Below, in pieces: positions 1 to 10,134 of a DNA stretch of 64,000 nucleotides. The translations under genes and the position numbers were made by a program. Each line of letters begins with the position of its first letter. Position 1 is the first letter of the stretch. Below the pieces are notes generated by a model, which did no database searches, had not been told where the DNA came from, and saw only the letters and a list, made by a program, of their open reading frames with translations. Source of the DNA: Lasiodiplodia sp. COLG20 (Eukaryota > Ascomycota > Dothideomycetes > Botryosphaeriales > Botryosphaeriaceae); assembly GCA_009801085.1 (NCBI GenBank), contig VNWV01000003.1:248001-312000 (forward strand), written 5' to 3'.

Positions 1-65
1 TTACGGCGGCGTGTTTGGGCTTGTTAGCCCTGCTGGAGGAGGTGGCCATCATATCGTTCACGGCT

Positions 66-337
66 AGTCGTAGCTGAATGTCGGCGTAACCCGAAGTTAA
101 GCCCAGGCATAGCCTGTGTGACATTTTCGCTGTGCCTGTCAGGCTGGGCAGCGGTCATCCCGTGGCAGCATAGATCTCCCCGTTAGGCCGTACGGCACCG
201 CTCACTCTATGCAGGAGAGAAGTGCAGTAGATAGTCTATTATCGTTTGGGTAATATTCGACGAGAGGTGTGCCTCATACGGTGCCTTTAGGGGAACACTT
301 GCGCAACACTAATACGCGGCTGATCGCAGCAATCAAA
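66..337 (+). repeat. RIP-mutated copy of a dispersed repeat (copy 1)
   Basis: This stretch matches the reverse complement of 38531-38800 along its whole length; homology stops at base 66 and at about base 337. Where the copies differ, this one mostly carries T or A where the other has C or G: roughly 27 such transitions against about two reverse transitions and eight or so transversions. That bias is the hallmark of RIP in filamentous ascomycetes. I recognise no transposase, reverse transcriptase or terminal repeat, so the element class is unknown. A short reading frame near the right end is conserved between the copies, which hints that the repeat derives from coding sequence. Confidence 0.8.
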
Positions 338-387
338 AGTATGCGTGGACTTTGCAGAGTACGAAGAGAATTTAATAGAGGGCAGCG

Positions 388-672
388 TTAAGACTTCACA
401 GGGTATAGAGAAATGGGAGGGCGGATGTTTCCATAACACCCTGCAATCATGGTAGCAAACAGTACGCAGGTGAACTTGATTGCTGAGCATACTATGATTA
501 GGGCTTGGAGTGGGACGAAGAGAATGAATGATACAGCAGAAATATCATAGACAGCAATGTTAAGTTCCATGGGAAGAGTGTTTTTCGATTTTCCAAACGA
601 GTTCGAGTGATTTGCTTTCTCTCTCGCAAACTCATAGGCAAGTCTCATATTGTTTATGGCGAAGTAGGCCAA
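388..672 (-). pseudogene. Possible fragment of a multi-spanning membrane protein
   Basis: The minus strand has a 94-codon reading frame with two hydrophobic stretches in its second half (around VSFILFVPLQALIIV and FTCVLFATMIAG) after a polar segment. The spacing of a YEFA stretch, a charged stretch and a YDIS stretch before the first membrane segment loosely recalls the C-terminal part of RTA1-like fungal membrane proteins. No upstream exon could be joined convincingly; a stop lies just before the frame, with a possible splice acceptor next to it. It sits beside the RIP-mutated repeat, so a decayed fragment is plausible. It could equally be chance. The RTA1 comparison is inference from memory. 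Confidence 0.2.
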
Positions 673-783
673 ATTGAGATTTTACCTACAGAAAATTGTC
701 CAATACGCAGGCTGTATATTTCATTCTCTGGTTTGGAGTGATCCTGCATGGACGGGGTGTTGTCCTAGAAGCACTCGTCGCAT

Positions 784-2503
784 CTACCAGCGCCAAACCT
801 TCATCCAACCTTCGGGCACAGGAGAGTCTAGCTCCTCTGCACTACCGCTACGGCGCGGCTTCTTCTTATTGCCGTGCGTAGCTCGATCTTTGTCTGTATC
901 CGAGCTGTCGCTGGTATCGTAATCCTCTTCGGTTGTGAAGTGGCGAGATCCGGCCGTTGTGACGAAGAAATCGGGCCAGATGGGGTTGACAGCTATAGCC
1001 GCTACTGTATCTAAACAAATGTGAAGATGAGTTAGGCCAATCTTGAGTGAAAGATAATGAAAACATACCGTCATGGGCCTGCCATTCAAGATCAGGCTCC
1101 ATGTCCCACTCCTCGGAGCGCGTAGTGGGATTGTTCCATACGCGCACAACACCATCGCTATCACCGGCGATAACGTGATGGCCATTGCCATCGACCAGCA
1201 AATCGAAGCCGTGCTTCTGCCTTGTCCTATTGTTGCAGCCGGTGAGAAAAGAAATCTTGCGATTCGACATGCGTATATCCAAGATGGTTATCAAGTCCGT
1301 TGACCGCTCGTTTATGTATAGGTAGTTGCCGTCAGGGCTCCAACGTAGCATCTGGATGCCATGTCCATGTTCATGGCCGAAGACGCGCATGTTGTCCATC
1401 AACTCAACCGCCAGGACCTCGCCCTCACCAAAGCTCTCATAGAAGCCTATCTTGCCGCCCCAGGTGCCAACTGCGAGTAATCCGTCCTGGCGGTAGTCAA
1501 GCGTCGAGATCCTACCGCTAAGAGCGAAGGGGTTGCCCCTGTCCTTCTTTCTATGCTTGCTGTGGGTGTAGAGTTGTGACACTGGCTCTTGACTGCACCT
1601 TGTAGCATCAAAGGTGGCCAGGCAATTCAGACCAGCGGCAATGAAATGATAATCGTCCGGCAGGAACTTGATGCAGTCCACTGGGATTTGCAGCACATCA
1701 TCTGTCTCAGACTGGAGCGGGTACGAAGCCTGTACTTGGGAGTCTAGACTGTTGATGTTGAAAAGACGAATTGGCTCTTCTCTGACAGACGCAAATACCA
1801 GCATGGACTCTGGGTTGGTACATGTGAAGAAAGGAGAAGCAGCAAAAGCGCTGATGAACTCAGGTGGTTCGTGAATGCCGATAAAGTAGGACGAGGGTGG
1901 CTGGGTTGCATTTGATCATCGAAACATCCTTACAAAAGTGAGCGGGAAACTTACGGATATCATGTGTGTTCTAAGGCAACCATCTTGAGCCAGCTGTAGA
2001 ACGCACCTGCCATCGGGGGACCAAGTAGCCTTGCTCTGGGCGTGATATTGTTTAGGATATGACCCGCTGCGGAACGGGTAAGGCAAGCAAGATTCTTGGA
2101 GGTGCGGCTGCCTCGAAGCAGGAGTTGCACCACTAGCCTCAAGTAAAGAGTTGCTGCTGGAGTTGGAGGTGCCTGGAGCTGGGGCTCCTTGCATCTGGCC
2201 GGCTTCAATCTCTTTAGCAATAGTAGCAATGCCTTCGGAAACATGACCAGATTGATGGGAGAGATTATGATCTGAGCTTGGCGAGAGAGTATGGCTCTCT
2301 TCCGACTGTCTGATCGCATTGGAAGCTGCATCATTATCACGGAGCCGCTGGAGAATTGCCTTTTTATGGAGCTCAGAGGCGTTAGTAGAAGTGTATGTAT
2401 GGGCGTCGGGATCTTCTGCGGCGCCGGTCATGGCGACGACAGGGTCGACTGCAGAATCAGCAGCGACTGGATCGGTATCTTGCTCGGCCATGGTTGGCGA
2501 CAC
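784..2503 (-). CDS. WD40 protein of the TCAB1/WRAP53 (yeast Swt21) family
   Basis: Three exons (2503-1955, 1900-1069, 1010-784) join into about 535 residues. Residues 1-150 are a low-complexity acidic/polar leader. From there WD-type blades follow: a WSPDGRCVLQLAQDGCLR blade, an FIAAGLN blade, LAVGTWGGKIGFYE, MLRWSPDGNYLYINER, and a GDSDGVVRVWN blade. The order and the motif HHVIAGDSDG fit the TCAB1/Swt21 family, which in animals binds CAB-box RNAs and guides telomerase RNA to Cajal bodies and in yeast is linked to snRNP biogenesis. A lysine/serine-rich tail follows the last blade. A second in-frame ATG at 2491 is an alternative start. It is divergent from the SAM carrier, with about 165 bases between starts. 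Family assignment is good; the RNA partner here is unknown. Confidence 0.8.
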
Positions 2504-2667
2504 AATCGGAGCAGGATACCACGGAGCAGGGAGTGTGTGGAGGGCGGCGCGGGACGCGTCGGCGGAAAGCTTATGACGCGCGGGTTCTTATCGCGATAAG
2601 CGGGGTCAAACAAATGTCGCAGCTGCGATGCCGGCGCAAATGCGCTGCCAGCGCTTCACACAGTCCA

Positions 2668-3638
2668 ATGTCCTCCTCCAAGCGCGTCGAGTCGCCCTTC
2701 GTGCGCTCGTTGCTGGTAATTGCTCTCTCTATCTCTCAACCGCCTACTACGACTCAATGACCCCGTCCTGACGCTTTCTGTGATTCATCCCGCAGGCCGG
2801 AGCCGTGGCCGGCACCACTGTCGACCTCTCGCTCTTCCCGCTCGACACGCTCAAGACGCGCCTGCAATCCAGCGAGGGCTTCATCGCCTCGGGCGGCTTC
2901 CGTGGCATCTACCGTGGCATCGGCTCGGCCGTCGTCGGCTCCGCGCCGGGCGCCGCGCTCTTCTTCGTCACCTACGACAGCGTCAAGCGCGCTCTCTCCA
3001 ACCGCAAGCGCACCACGCAGCACACGGCCGATGGAACCAAGATAACGCCGCCCGCCGCGCAGAGCGGCTGGAGCGAGCCGCTCACCCACATGGTTGCCGC
3101 AAGCCTGGGCGAGGTGGCCGCGTGCGCGGTGCGCGTGCCCACCGAGGTCGTCAAGCAGCGCGCGCAGGCGAGCCATCACCCGTCGTCGCTGGCCTCGCTG
3201 CAGCACATCCTGGGCCAGCGCCGCGCGCACGGCCTGGCGCACGTCTGGCGCGAGCTCTACAGAGGCTGGGGCATCACCATCATGCGCGAGGTGCCCTTCA
3301 CCGTAATCCAATTCCCGCTGTGGGAGGGCATGAAGGAGTGGAGCAGGAGGACCAATGGCAAAGACAGCGTCTCGGCCTTCGAGGGCGCCGCCTTCGGCTC
3401 CGTGGCGGGTGCTGTGGCGGCCGGTGTCACGACGCCGCTCGATGTGCTCAAGACGCGCATGATGCTGTCGACACAGCGGCAGAAGGTGGTGCCGCTGCTG
3501 ACGTCAATATTGAAGGAGAGCGGGCCAATGACCTTCTTTGCTGGAATTGGCCCGCGAGTCTTCTGGATCAGCACGGGAGGCGCCATATTCTTGGGAAGCT
3601 ACCAGTGGGCCATCAATGCTCTTGGCGGAGCAGACTAA
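2668..3638 (+). CDS. Mitochondrial S-adenosylmethionine carrier (PET8/SAM5 family)
   Basis: Exon 1 is 2668-2715 and exon 2 is 2796-3638, giving 296 residues, normal for a mitochondrial carrier. Three repeats each carry the carrier signature: PLDTLKTRLQ, PTEVVKQRAQ and PLDVLKTRMM. The N-terminus (SLLAGAVAGTTVDLSLFPLD) and the REVPFTVIQFPLWE segment are typical of the SAM carrier subfamily, which exchanges cytosolic SAM for mitochondrial S-adenosylhomocysteine across the inner membrane and so supplies methylation, lipoate and biotin synthesis. The intron after codon 16 has a clean GTAATT donor and CGCAG acceptor. The gene is very GC-rich at third positions. It shares a short divergent promoter with the WD40 gene on its left. 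Confidence 0.92.
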
Positions 3639-3940
3639 TGTAAAACATGAAGCAGGATGGATTTTGTAAGAATACTAGCAATGTTTCATGAATATATAGA
3701 GCAATTGCATAGCGCAGGCCGGATTTCTGGCTCGACGGCTTTTGAAAAGATTCGAAGCCGAGGCATCGGTCGTGGAGGTCAAGAAATTTTTTAGAGCGGA
3801 GATAAGTTCGTAAAAGCATAAAGTACACGGTTCGAATGCAGACGCTTTAGTATGCTGCAGGGTTGCCAAACGCCGGGCCTCCAATTGAACGTCTCGAGGT
3901 ATTTTTATGTATTACATGGAAAAGTACAGGACAGCCATAT
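3639..3940. other. Convergent 3' region between SAM carrier and HSP10
   Basis: About 300 bases lie between two converging stop codons. The sequence is moderately AT-rich with no convincing coding frame, consistent with two 3' UTRs and polyadenylation signals. Confidence 0.6.
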
Positions 3941-4430
3941 TTACTCGTTGAGCTTGGCCAGGATCCTACTGCGAGTCAGAACCGCGCCAAAATCGAGGAT
4001 GCAGCGAAGGGAATACGTACTCAGACTCCCTGAAGAGAGAGTAGTCGTCGTCCTGGACCTTGATGGGGGTGCCACCGTACTACACGATGCGTCAGCCTTC
4101 AACTCCGTATACGCAATTATGGCGCGAGATTCGCGAACGTACCTGGGGGATGAGGACCTTGTCGCCGGGGGCGAGGCTGGGGGTTATCCTCTTGCCGTCC
4201 TTGTCGAAGGCGCCGGGGCCGACGGCCAGGACCTTGGCCTCGTTCAGCTCCTTGACAGAGCTCTCCGGGAGGAAGATGCCAGAGGCAGTCTTGGCCTCGG
4301 CCTTTATCCGCTGGACCAGGATGCGGTCGAGGAGGGGAGCAATGGCCTTGACGGACTTGATCGCGGTCGACTGTTCGCACAGGTGATCAGCAGCGTGCGG
4401 CGGAGCGGGGCAGGGAAGACGACGTACCAT
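3941..4430 (-). CDS. HSP10: 10-kDa mitochondrial chaperonin (HSP10, GroES homologue)
   Basis: Four exons (4430-4428, 4370-4143, 4079-4021, 3965-3941) give 104 residues, the usual size for HSP10. The protein shows the GroES pattern: APLLDRILVQRIKAE near the N-terminus, the mobile loop KTASGIFLPES that contacts the HSP60 ring, AVGPGAFDKDGKR, PGDKVLIPQYGGT and the C-terminal DDDYSLFRESEILAKLNE. It caps HSP60 to fold imported proteins in the matrix. The first exon is only the ATG: GTACGT follows it directly, and the second codon is at 4370 after a GAACAG acceptor. Without that splice the N-terminus would not align with the family. A heat-shock-element-like palindrome lies about 115 bases upstream. 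It is divergent from the TilS-like gene. Confidence 0.93.
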
Positions 4431-4530
4431 TGTGGCGGAGGGCGGCGGATTGATGCTGGAGCAGGAGGAGAGGTGCGCGCTTGGAGGAGAAGAGCTGGCG
4501 GGAAGAGTGGTGAAGAAGAGGAAGCCAAAA

Positions 4531-4558
4531 GTTCCAAAGTCTTCTCGAAGAACTGGAG
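4531..4558. promoter_or_regulatory. Heat-shock-element-like palindrome in the HSP10/TilS divergent promoter
   Basis: The 274 bases between the HSP10 and TilS start codons contain GTTCCAAAG followed by CTTCTCGAAGAACTGGAG. The core TTCTCGAA at 4542-4549 is an inverted pair of NGAAN/NTTCN units, with further partial units on both sides. HSF binds such arrays, and HSP10 is a classical HSF target. Function here is inferred from position and pattern only. Confidence 0.45.
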
Positions 4559-4704
4559 TCCGTGCGCGGGCGCTGGTGAAGCTACGCGCCAGACCTCGGA
4601 AAAAGCGACACCACCGCCGCCCTCGATTGCCCGCTCCGTGATACGCCGCCGGCCCGATAGCGCCAACCGCCCCTCTCCACCGTCGGCCCTGGTCCCGCGA
4701 TGTG

Positions 4705-7000
4705 ATGTTTGCTCCAACGAACCGCCTGCTTGCGGCGTTGCCCGTCAGCGTCGCCGAGTTTCGCGAGTCTCTAGCTTCCATATGGCTTCCTCGCGTCCGC
4801 GTCCGGAGCCCGCGTCTGGGTGAGTCGCAAGCTTGGGGATGAAGAAGTAATTCCATCTTGCCCTGTCCGTCTCCGTCAACCGCTCACTCCGCACAATGCC
4901 GCCCACGAGATGCCGCGGTGCTGACCACCGACCCCAGGTCTGGCTGTCAGTGGAGGTGTAGATTCCATGGCCCTCGCCACCCTGTGTGCCGATCTATCAG
5001 ATGAGATCAACGAAGACGACGACACCGATGTCTTCACGGCATTCATCGTCGACCATCAATTGCGCAAGGGCAGCAGCGAGGAAGCACTGGAAGTCCAGGA
5101 ACACCTCTACAAGCTGGGGGTGGCCTCTGAGATTCTCCAGATGCAGTGGCCTGAAGGAACAGATACCAAATCCCTGACCAACCTGGAGACCCTTGCAAGA
5201 AGATTTAGATTCCGCCTGCTTGGCCAGGCTTGCCGCAACCATGGAATCGAGTCTTTGCTCCTTGCCCATCACAGTGATGATCAGGCAGAAACCGTCATGA
5301 TGAGACTCATCGAGGGCCACAGGGGCATGGGCCTGCGCGGCATGAGAGCAGCTGGAGACATTCCAGAGTGTTTTGGCATGCACGGCGTCCACCAAAGCCA
5401 CGCCGAATGGATGACCGACGACGAGCCCCAACCACTGCCCAAACCCCAGCGCCGCGTCGACGTCGAATTCTGGGGCGTTCAAGTCCTACGCCCATTGCTT
5501 CCATTCAGCAAAGCCAGGTTGGCGGCTACTTGCGAAGCTTCGGGAACTCCGTGGGTTGAAGACGAAACGAACAAGGACCCAACTTTGACCTTGCGAAACG
5601 CCATCAGACATGTCTATCAGAACTATCGACTGCCCGCAGCCATTAGCAAGCCGGCCCTGCTACAGCTAACGCAGCGCACAGCCGACAGAATCCAAGGACG
5701 TGACCAGGAAGTCGAAGATCTCCTGCAAAAACTCGACGCCGTACTGGACCTTCGCTCAGGGGAACTCGCCATCCGCTTTGCGCGCTACTTTTACCCGCCC
5801 ACCATAACGCGCCGCCGGAATTACGCCACGAGTTATACCACGCAACTGAGGTCTGGCGCGCTTAAAGTCTCAGGCAACTACACCCCATTCTTCGACCCCA
5901 GCAGCGAGTGGGTAGACATCGAAGAATGCAAAATCGTCGCCGCCATGCTGGTCCGGCGGATGGCTAACCTCGTTTCACCGCGCGAGATGGTTGACCTCTC
6001 TTCGCTCGAGACGGCAGTGCGCCACCTCTTCCCGCGCCTCTACATCCACAACCCTCTGGACGACGTGCCCGACAAGGTCCCCGCCTCTTTCACCGCCGCC
6101 GGCGTGCTCTTCGAGCGCGTCCAGACGCCCGATGACTACTTCCCCTACTACACCTGGATGCTGAGCCGGCAGCCCTACCACCGCGGCGAGGACCCAACCG
6201 TTGTCATCCCACCAAAGCCCTCCTCCCCCACTCCCTCCTCCTCCCTTGCTCCTGGCGACGAGATTCCCTTTTCCGAGGACCACGACGTCGACTCCACCTC
6301 CTCCCAACTTCCGGACTCCTCCGACCCCGACGCAACAGCAGCATCGTCATCGTCATCCCCCTTCACCCTCTACGACGGCCGCTGGTGGCTCCGCGTCCAC
6401 AACCCCTCCACAACCCACCCCCTCACCATCCGCCCCTTCCGCCAATCCGACCTCAAACCGCTGCGCGCCGCCCTCACGGGTCCCATGCGCGCCCGCTTCG
6501 AGGCGCTGCGCACCGACGCCGCGCGGAGCAAGGCGCGCTTCGTCTTGCCCGTCATCGCCGCGCCCGCCTCGTCCATCCCTGCATCTGCTGCTGCTGCTGC
6601 TGCCTCTACCAATGACAACCTCGACTCAGATGTCATTGCCGAGGGAGAAGAAGGGCCGGAGACGGCGACAGATAGTAGTAGTGCCGCCACCACCGACGCT
6701 GACGTCGTCATCGCCGTCCCCACCTTCGGCGTCAAGGTCAACGTCGGCGACGCGGCCCGCGTTTGGAAGGACCTGCGGTGGGAGGTGCGGTACAAGAAGC
6801 TGGACGCGCCCGTCGTGGTGAGGGACATGTGGGACGAGCCGCCGGCAGAGGGTGAGGAGGAAGAGGTGGCGGCGGTTGACGGGCAGCGGGAGGTGCTCGA
6901 CGAGATGATGAGGGAAGTGGAAGAGGAGATTGACGCGGTGACGGCGGCGGACGAGGATGTGCCGTTCGTGATGGATGAGCACGAGCGCGGAGATAGGTGA
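4705..7000 (+). CDS. TilS-like tRNA(Ile)-lysidine synthetase (PP-loop ATPase)
   Basis: Exon 1 (4705-4819) and exon 2 (4938-7000) join in phase to give about 725 residues. The splice restores the P-loop-like SGGVDS motif at residues 43-48 (exon 2 begins with the codons for GLAVSGGVDSM). Further TilS hallmarks are VDHQLRKGS and the AHHSDDQAET block at about residues 148-157, then the FSKARL and NAIRH segments. TilS ligates lysine to C34 of tRNA-Ile(CAU) so that AUA is read as Ile; in fungi this would serve mitochondrial or imported tRNA. The arginine-rich first 40 residues could be a targeting sequence. The protein is far longer than bacterial TilS because of a Ser/Thr/Asp-rich C-terminal half (from about residue 450) with DNA-level CTCC and TCATCG repeats. 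Confidence 0.85.
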
Positions 7001-7492
7001 TGATTGAGGGGTTAGACGGGAGAATAGTGGCGGGGGGAAGTGGAGGGGGTTTGTGGTAGAGAGATATCCTGAGGCTTCGGGTTGAGGTTGTTGTGGTGAC
7101 TTGTATGTAGACTTTTGAGTTATACAGGTTTATGCAATTTGAAGCTTTTCATAAGACCAGCTAGTGCTACTTTGCGAACCGTAGCCTGCATCTGAAGCAA
7201 TAACCGGAGTGGATCACCACCCCTTCCCTCACCATTCTGCAATCACATCGAGGAACCTAGCTAACCTGATCCTATATTTTGATATTCTTATTGAGTTATG
7301 TCCATCTTGCGAACAATTCTTTAACTTTAAGATCTCCTTTACATATCCACTTTATATCTGTAACTGAAAAGGTGCGAAAGACTACTCAAGTCAATGGTTT
7401 AATTGCCACGCTTTGTCGGCCAGGAGCAAACGAAAGCCCATTCTGAACCACCATGTCTACGTAACCTACCTCGTTTTTACAGCTCTTTCATC
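7001..7492. other. 3' region of the TilS-like gene; no gene seen
   Basis: This is AT-richer than the surroundings from about 7100 to 7380 and lacks a convincing coding frame. It probably holds the TilS 3' UTR and spacer. Confidence 0.5.
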
Positions 7493-7914
7493 TTACTTAC
7501 CTGTGACCTGTGTTTGGTATATACGCGCCGGCTTCGCCGAAGGCTTAAGCGACTCACACGGACTACAAGAAAGGATTGGATGACGTCGATCCAGAGAGAA
7601 GGAAATCAGAAGGCAAAGCAACGCATGCGAGGGGAGAGCACGCCCCGACCGGCTTACCTGTAGCACATATACGAGCCAAGCGTCGAGAAAAGACGGGGTA
7701 GGAGAAAAGTGAATATGAGTAGGACGACAACAAAGACGAAAGAGAGGGGGGGAGTGAGGGTGAGCCACGTGAGGTAACGGTGGTAGATGGAGGTTGGGCC
7801 ACTGGCGCGATTCACTTCGTCCCGCCACTTGTGGGCAAGACGGACCGGTGCGGTAGCGTAGCACCAGCCAGTCCTCTGTAAACGAAGGTGCCGGAGGGTT
7901 TGCCAGGCACCCAT
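7493..7914 (-). CDS. Possible spliced small single-pass membrane protein, unknown
   Basis: Two minus-strand exons (7914-7658 and 7562-7493) join across a GTAAGC donor and a TTGTAG acceptor to give an open frame of 108 codons. Residues about 58-76 (PPLSFVFVVVLLIFTFLLP) form a strong transmembrane helix preceded by a basic, amphipathic-looking N-terminal half (RLAHKWRDEVNR). A short polar tail follows the membrane segment. I do not recognise a family. In favour of a real gene are the good splice signals and frame continuity; against it are the low information content and the gene-poor setting. A small mitochondrial or ER membrane protein would fit the architecture, but that is only inference. 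Confidence 0.35.
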
Positions 7915-10134
7915 GTGTCCTTCCTTCCGTTCCTATCGTACCTCAACTAACATCCCTATCCGATATGTCTGGTGCGTCTGTTCCCCGCTTGCACGCAGGG
8001 GGTCCTCGGCGGATTTCCCTTTGTTCATGGGAAGATATCGGATGAGGACTGTAGCCGGCGGTGTGCGGTCGCCCAAGTAGCAGGGGAGACTTGAACCTTG
8101 GGTGAGCCAAAGGGTCCGACCCAACCCACGTCCGTGTTCTGAAGACGTGGCAGTTATCCTCAGCTTGCTTCCTCTGCGCCTTCTCAAAGGCGACCAGGAC
8201 ACCCAGATTTCGTTTCACCTCTCATCTCTATGACCTGTCCCAGAACACTTTTGTCAAGAAGCTTATCATCCACTCGCCGGGAAAAGACTGCACTTCGTGC
8301 CGACTACGTGAAGGTGGGTTGTTTGCGTGAAGACTTGAGAGGTATGCATGCGTGCAGTCCATGCCAGAGGCCAGGGTTCCATCTCAAAGTTTTGTATGCC
8401 TTTTGCGGGTCTACACAAACGTATGGTGGCGAGGCGTAAACGGTCGAGAAGAGGCGGCAGGTCGGAGCTGCGTTATCGAATGCGTTCGCTATGCAAGAGA
8501 GTGGGACCACAAATCGGCGACGTTTGGAGTGGAGGTTTACACCGACATGGCGAGTGGTAACACGAGCGCATGGCGTATCTCATTCCGCATCCCCTTGTGC
8601 TAGCTGGCTTTGACCATGTGCTGTGGCTGCCTCTGTGTCAAGATGGACCGGTGGCTTTGGGCGTGTGCAGCCTGCGGAGGCAACGACGGGAACGGATGAT
8701 CCAGACGTAGAAGGTGGTTTGCTGCGTGTCATTGAAAACTGACCTACGAGAGGCCAGGAAATCGGCGCCGATGGGAAGGGGCTGCAAAACGCCATTGTGC
8801 GGGTGTGATGGGCACGATGCTTCACATCCCGTGAAAGAATCGAGACGTCCAGTCCGCGTGGGAGGCCGAGGGAGCAACTCGCAAGTGTAGTAAGGGAGTG
8901 TAAGATGTGGGTAAGTAGGAGTGGAGACGCAAGCAACTGCTACCTTCAGGTGTCTTTCACTTCGTCGGCAGCGCCGTTGATTGGAAGAAAAAAGACGGAT
9001 GGCGTCTGGCGTATTCCGGGTGCTTGCGGGCTTCGATTGTCACTCCAGGTGCGAAGGGAGACGGGTGACACGGAGTAAACTGCGCGGGCGGTGGCGACCG
9101 TCGTGATTGGACGGTGTGAGGACCGACGTGAAATCCCCCCAATTTCGCCTCTCCTCAAAACACAACCCTTCTGAGTGCAAAACCACGATGCTCGAGTAGG
9201 ATTCATGGAACTTCTGGCGTCCTTCCGTGCCGAAAAGCTTTCCAAAACGCGCTTCTGCACAGGCTTAAGTGCGGCGCCCGAAGGTAACAACAGCTGGGAT
9301 GGAATCGACCCGTTTGTAAACGAAGGGCGACGAAGCGGGGTATGCGGTAGAGGCTGCTGGATGCTAGGTCACCGCCCAGGTCATCCAAGGGCCCTGCACG
9401 CCATGATACCTGTGGCGGCAGACCCATGAACTCGGTCATCTGGCCCCCCGCGTTTGCAACTGCCGGTGAGCGGGTATGCGGTGGATCTGAGATGGCAACG
9501 GCAAGTCCTGCTCGATAGCAGCGCCGCACGGAAGTATCCAAGGAGCTGAGTTACAAGCACTTCCCGTTAGCTTGCGGGTTCCTTACCATGCTTACTACAC
9601 GGAGCTCCCAGGCGTATACGCAACGCAGGCTAGGAATCTCAGTGGCGCGTACTAACCGAACCAGACGGCAAGATGATTAAGAACGTAGGGCCCGCTTCTC
9701 CTGCTGAGGATCGCCTTTCTGGGAGAATTTGCGTCGATACGAACACAGGCAAGGCGTGCTGGCACCGTTGCCTGCAGAGGAAAACCTACATTGTTTCAGT
9801 GCAACCAAGTCGGCGTTGTTGGAGGCATTGGCCAGCGCTTGTTGGTCGGAGCTAGATCCGTCTTAGCTTTGTATGGCCTGTTGTTCTAATCGACGGGTCT
9901 TCCATTCATCCTCGCTTTGCGCGCAACAGGGGCCAGCAGGTCAGTTAGTATCAGTACCCGCCTCCCGATGCTGACAGCAGTTTTTTCTGGCGAAAAGCGT
10001 GGTCCAAAATGGGTTCACTGCGTCAGGATGTCGTCGCCTTGCGTCAAGGCCCAGCAGTGTGAGTTGAGATCCAGGCCAGGCAATAAGAACAGGCATTACC
10101 CGACTGCGCTTGAGCGTGGTAAAGTCTCCCCGCC
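7915..10134. other. Gene-poor stretch upstream of the Zn2Cys6 gene
   Basis: About 2.2 kb with mixed composition and only short, mutually overlapping frames without recognisable motifs. It may include the promoter and long leader of the Zn2Cys6 gene. I see no RNA gene or repeat in it. Confidence 0.4.

Noticed and set aside
90..107. CCGAAGTTAAGC word resembling the internal control region of 5S rRNA
   Set aside because: Surrounding bases do not match 5S rRNA, and no terminal stem forms.
3852..4823. 323-codon plus-strand frame
   Set aside because: It runs antisense through HSP10 and out of frame over TilS exon 1; both of those are strongly supported.
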